Positions 60,601 to 64,000 of a stretch of DNA of 64,000 nt are shown here, piece after piece; position 1 is the stretch's first letter; every line of letters begins with the position of its first letter. The position numbers and the translations under genes were made by a program. Below the pieces are notes generated by a model. The model worked only from the letters and a program-made list of their open reading frames with translations. It was not told the DNA's origin and did not search any database. Origin of the DNA: Combretum micranthum (Eukaryota > Streptophyta > Magnoliopsida > Myrtales > Combretaceae); assembly GCA_024138025.1 (NCBI GenBank), contig JAMXBD010001358.1:327700-391699 (forward strand), in the 5' to 3' direction.

Positions 60601-61549
60601 ATGAAATCACACATATATGATCTTGCCATTACATGTTTTTATTATGGTAGGGTCAAGATCCATTACCTATTTAGTGTTTGGAGTAAGAAAACTTGAAGAA
60701 AAAAAAGTTATGTGTCTGTTAGAGAGGAAGGGGGCTCACAGCACACAAGGGGAGAGAGAGGAGAGAAAAACTTTTCAAAAGTTTGATTTTGTGAAAAAGA
60801 AAGAAAGGTGTAAAGTATAAGGCTTAAAAGGATTTATATAGAAAATGAAATTAGGGTTTGTGTGAATAAGTAAAAGAAGAAAAATAAGACAAATTTGACG
60901 CACAATGGGGGGAGAATCATGCCGGTTTGGGGAGGGAAGAGAGAGAGAAGTGTGTTGATTTGTTTTGTGCAATAAAATTCAAATTTAATAAGTAATTTAA
61001 GAAGTAAAAGTTGTATTGGAAAAGAAAATATAAGAAAGATGATGTGAGAATATAAGAATAGGTTGTAAGGATATAAGAATAAGGTATGGGTAGTTGTACT
61101 TGATGAATAGTGTAAAAGAAATCAAAAAGTTGATTAGACAATTAATTTACCGATAGTAATGAAAATACGATAAAAAGGATATAAGTGTAATTTTTATAAC
61201 CCAAAAAATTATTATAATTATATTTGAATTGCTTATTAAATTTTAGTTCTAACGAATTCTATATATTATTTTTCTATTTCCGAGTCCTGATGACCGGTTT
61301 TCGAGAACAGATCCCGATCGGGTTCGAAATGAATGAATTATTCCGAATTCTGACCTTTATGTTTTGATAAATTATTTAGGGCTATATTCTGGAGTTAACT
61401 CATTTCTATTGTTCTGAGGTTTCGTTCTCGGGATTACCAGACTTAGGGTTTCCAGGTTTAACTAGTCCTAGAGTATTCTTTTAGGGTTTCGGTTTTTGGT
61501 TCCAATCTCCGAATCCGAATTCAGGTTGCTAAGAAAACGAGGGCTTACA
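54688..61549 (-). mobile_element. Solo LTR-A4, split by LTR-A5
   Basis: The plus strand begins TGTCACGCCCTAAAAGG and ends AACGAGGGCTTACA. The ATTTT duplication is perfect (54683-54687, 61550-61554). Net length is 3594 bp. The minus-strand TATA (TATATAAATC) lies at 60840-60831. The hairpin AAGCTA-cgc-TAGCTT is at 55109-55123. It lies in the intron of Athila #2. Confidence 0.92.
56541..59803 (+). mobile_element. Solo LTR-A5, inverted inside LTR-A4
   Basis: 3263 bp, TGTAAATCGCCAAAG to TTCGGGCGTGACA, with a perfect TTTAC duplication (56536-56540, 59804-59808). The TATA box TATAAATA is at 57237-57244, about 700 bp into the LTR, followed by a CT-rich leader and a GGTAAT donor-like site. The 154-codon frame at 56950-57414 spans this promoter and is low complexity, so it is not called as a gene. 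Confidence 0.95.
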
Positions 61550-61697
61550 ATTTTAGAACTCTAATTGATTTAATAGGTTATCTTATATTAATTAACAAAT
61601 TGTTTTAGTCTTGATTATTGATGCATTGTTTATCATGTGTTGAAAACTTCCATTATTGTCATGGTGCTTATAATCATGAAATTCTTATCTATTTCAG

Positions 61698-61757
61698 ATG
61701 GTACCTAAGAAGCAAGTCGCTATTAAGGGTACTAAAAGGCCAAGGACTTAGACATCT
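61698..61757 (+). pseudogene. Athila #2 env-like ORF, start only
   Basis: ATG directly after the acceptor, followed by the same Lys/Arg-rich opening as Athila #1 (MVPKKQVAIKGTKRPRT), then a TAG at about 61749. LTR-E breaks it at 61758, and a 29-bp remnant (63364-63392) follows before LTR-A6. Nothing of the conserved middle region remains in the window. Confidence 0.65.
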
Positions 61758-63363
61758 TGCTTTGGGTATTTTGTGTTGGTTTTGAGTTGTACAAAAAGTC
61801 TTTTAAAAGAATAACTCGAAGTAGAAGCTTTCAAAATTTTTAAAAATAATTGGTCCTATCCAACTTCAATTAACAAATACCAACAATAATGGCAAGCGCA
61901 CCTTCTGAAGTAGTATAGAAACAATTTGGTCGAATCCCAAGAAAATGGTGGCATTTTTCATACTCATATTTTCTTTAATCCTAGCCAAAGAAAAATTTAG
62001 CAAATCATAATCAAAACAAAAGTTATGATAGTGTTAATGATATTCACAAATGTTTTCTGAGCAAAATTAGGGAATCAGTTTGCAACGGTGCAAGATGACA
62101 GCCTGGGGTTTGCTTCACCAACTCCTTATCATATGATTTCTTAAAACTAAACTCAGAGAGAGAGTTGTTTGCTTGAGTATTTGTATCACTGGATTCACTG
62201 AGGTAAACTAAAGTCTCTCTCAAGTTCAGTAGTTCTAGATCTAAACCAGACTGTTGGAATCTCTTTTCAAGCTATCATCGGCCTCGATCCGCAAAAAGTT
62301 TAAGAATCCCTTGTTTTTAAAATGAACTCAATGAATTTCAAAACAAGTGACAGAAAGTCGTCACCTGCTCTCTCTCGAGATATTTAGGATCAACTCCATT
62401 AGTAACCGCAAATCTATTCAAAAGAATGACCTTTCAGCCTATTTAGTTGAAATCAAACATGAATCTAATTCATATACCACATGATTAGACCCACGAAATT
62501 AAAATCAAGCTACTAATTACAAACACTCAGTCAATATTGAATTGAAAGTGCATTTGAGATCACATGAATCGGGATTTGGATTCACATACCCTAACCTATA
62601 GGAGATTATTTCACTATGGATTCAGAAGTTATGAACATTATCTAAATAAATAATATGAAATTAATTGAAAGATATTACAATTCAACACAGAGTCTTGCAT
62701 AAATTACAAATTATGGGTTAAAATGGTTTCCTAGGAAACTTCGAGATTCTCTAAAGCAAGAAGAAACGAGATTCTTTCACTCTAGAAATTCTCTCGCTAC
62801 ACTATGTTAATATTGTACTATTTCATTCACATTGTATAACCTTGTTTATTACAACATCATGCACATTTATTTATAGGATGAGGGCATAGAAAATAATAAG
62901 ATTTTATTGCTGACGTGGTAAATTCTTTATAATGGAATGCAAATTCTTTATCTACGCGCGTGTTTGTATCGTTCACTGAAACAATTAATCATCAAGGGGT
63001 AAATCAAGTGCTCGGTGCTACATTAAAGATAAGGCTTGACTTGAGCTAAAAAATTAATGCTATCGTTTCTGTCCATTCCTCTGTCAAGGGCTAAATTAAG
63101 GTTGTTGAAGGCTCGATTGCTTTGATGGTTTGAGGTGCAATACAACTCAAGTGAAGGTCTGTACTTCACTTTAGCAATTGTTGCAAATCAAATTTAGGGT
63201 GCGACATTGAGGCGTAATAGGAGCTTTCTTCAACTTTAGGCTCGATCTCCTCAAAACAAGTGTCGAGGGTCATGTCAAGGGCTAAATTTGAGGTGCGACA
63301 GACCAATTTTAACTTGTTTTGCCTTATGTTTTGGCCTCGATCGGTATTAAACAGGGCGTGACA
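61758..63363 (-). mobile_element. LTR-E, inserted in the Athila #2 env-like ORF
   Basis: 1606 bp. The minus strand starts TGTCACGCCCTGTTTAATAC and ends AATACCCAAAGCA. Flanks CATCT (61753-61757) and GATCT (63364-63368) match at 4 of 5. Near its end the minus strand reads CTTGGGATTCGACC then AAGGTGCGCTTGCC, the same layout as LTR-D. Only its first ten bases resemble the LTR-A end; the rest does not. Confidence 0.7.
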
Positions 63364-63392
63364 GATCTGTTCTTTCCTTTTCCTGCTATTTT

Positions 63393-64000
63393 TGTAAACC
63401 CCAAAAATTTCAGTTAATTTTAAGTTTAATCTTAGAATTAAAAGTCAACTGGAAACCCTAAAAGTCAACAAAAGACTAGTACAACCCCTAGAATTTAAAT
63501 CTGGCATTCCCGTATTCTTTAGCCCCAGAAAAAAAGAAGTTGAGATAATTAGTGATAATAGTTCGTAATAACTTAAGGAAACGTAAAAACTATCATATTC
63601 GCAAATTTTGGTGTCATTCGGACTCAAATGGGATCAGTTCTCGACAAGCGTGTCTCGGACTCGGAATAATAAAAATATTATGATGACACGTTAGGACCGA
63701 TTTAATACAAGGATTTCAAAAATATTAGTTCTTATTTTTCGGTAACTAAAAATAACAGATATTGCAATTATATGCGTATTTTCTTACTATCGTATTTTAC
63801 TAGTCACATCTACTTTACATTACACTATTCAATTATTTCTACTTTTTTTAACATCTAACCTTACAACTCCATACACCTATATCTTTACTTTTTATCTTTC
63901 TCATAACTTTATATCACATCTACCTTACTTATTTTACTTTAATATACAAAATTACAAAAAGCTAAATCTCTCCGGCTCTCCCTCTCTCTTTCTTAAGTTG
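63393..64000 (+). mobile_element. LTR-A6, 5' part, cut by window end
   Basis: Starts TGTAAACCCCAAAAATTTCA, preceded by ATTTT. The U3 matches LTR-A5 (AAGTCAACTGGAAACCCTA, then ACAAGCGTGTCTCGGACTCG, then TTTTCGGTAACTAAAAATAA). It stops at the window edge before the TATA region, so solo or full-length status cannot be judged. Confidence 0.88.

Larger units (their letters stand above)
54252..61697 (+). other. Putative intron before the Athila #2 env-like ORF
   Basis: Donor AAAG|GTATGTTT and acceptor CTATTTCAG|ATG, at the same places as in Athila #1. Without the LTR-A4 block and one 5-bp duplicate the intron would be 579 nt. The LTR insertion occurred inside it. Confidence 0.6.

Noticed and set aside
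63354..63363. GGGCGTGACA taken as the end of another LTR-A
   Set aside because: The sequence before it does not match LTR-A, while a 4/5 TSD and the body fit a separate element, LTR-E.

Overview
The window is eukaryotic, AT-rich plant DNA, most likely from a eudicot; the species cannot be named from the sequence. It holds one recognisable host gene fragment, the first coding exon of a type II DnaJ/Hsp40 gene (minus strand, 2109-2689), with its 5' UTR and promoter. No rRNA, tRNA or CRISPR array was seen. Almost everything else is decayed transposable-element (TE) sequence.

Layout. 1-3,460: a hAT-like MITE candidate, a reverse-transcriptase remnant of a Ty3/gypsy element, and the DnaJ exon and promoter. 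3,630-5,594: solo LTR of a family called here LTR-C. 7,405-~21,740: a 5'-truncated Athila-type Ty3/gypsy element (Athila #1) with pol, a conserved intron, an env-like ORF, a 3' UTR and a 3' LTR. That LTR is split by a solo LTR-B (15,112-20,684), itself split by a minus-strand LTR-D (18,298-19,761). 22,010-25,404: a partial LTR-B, a 129-bp tandem array, and a motif like the primer-binding site of Tat-type elements. 25,405-33,721: solo LTR-A1 (minus) carrying three LTR-F copies. 33,722-37,946: a degenerate coiled-coil coding relic split by LTR-A1 and a second LTR-C. 37,947-41,902: LTR-A2 with a duplicated U3. 41,903-63,392: Athila #2, broken by an unexplained 1.4-kb segment, a hAT MITE, an LTR-F, LTR-A3 (carrying a Helitron), LTR-A4 (carrying inverted LTR-A5) and LTR-E. 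63,393-64,000: the start of LTR-A6.

The logic of the region is insertion within insertion. At least eleven LTRs have TG...CA or near-TG...CA ends and 5-bp target-site duplications (TSDs) that are perfect or nearly so, yet no internal sequence, so they are read as solo LTRs left by recombination. LTR-A, -B and -C share related ends (TGTAA...TKACA) and a conserved 3' module. LTR-A orientation was set by a conserved TATA box in most copies. LTR family names are local labels; assigning them to lineages needs a database search. Coordinates of LTR ends with TSDs are exact to the base; other TE limits are approximate.
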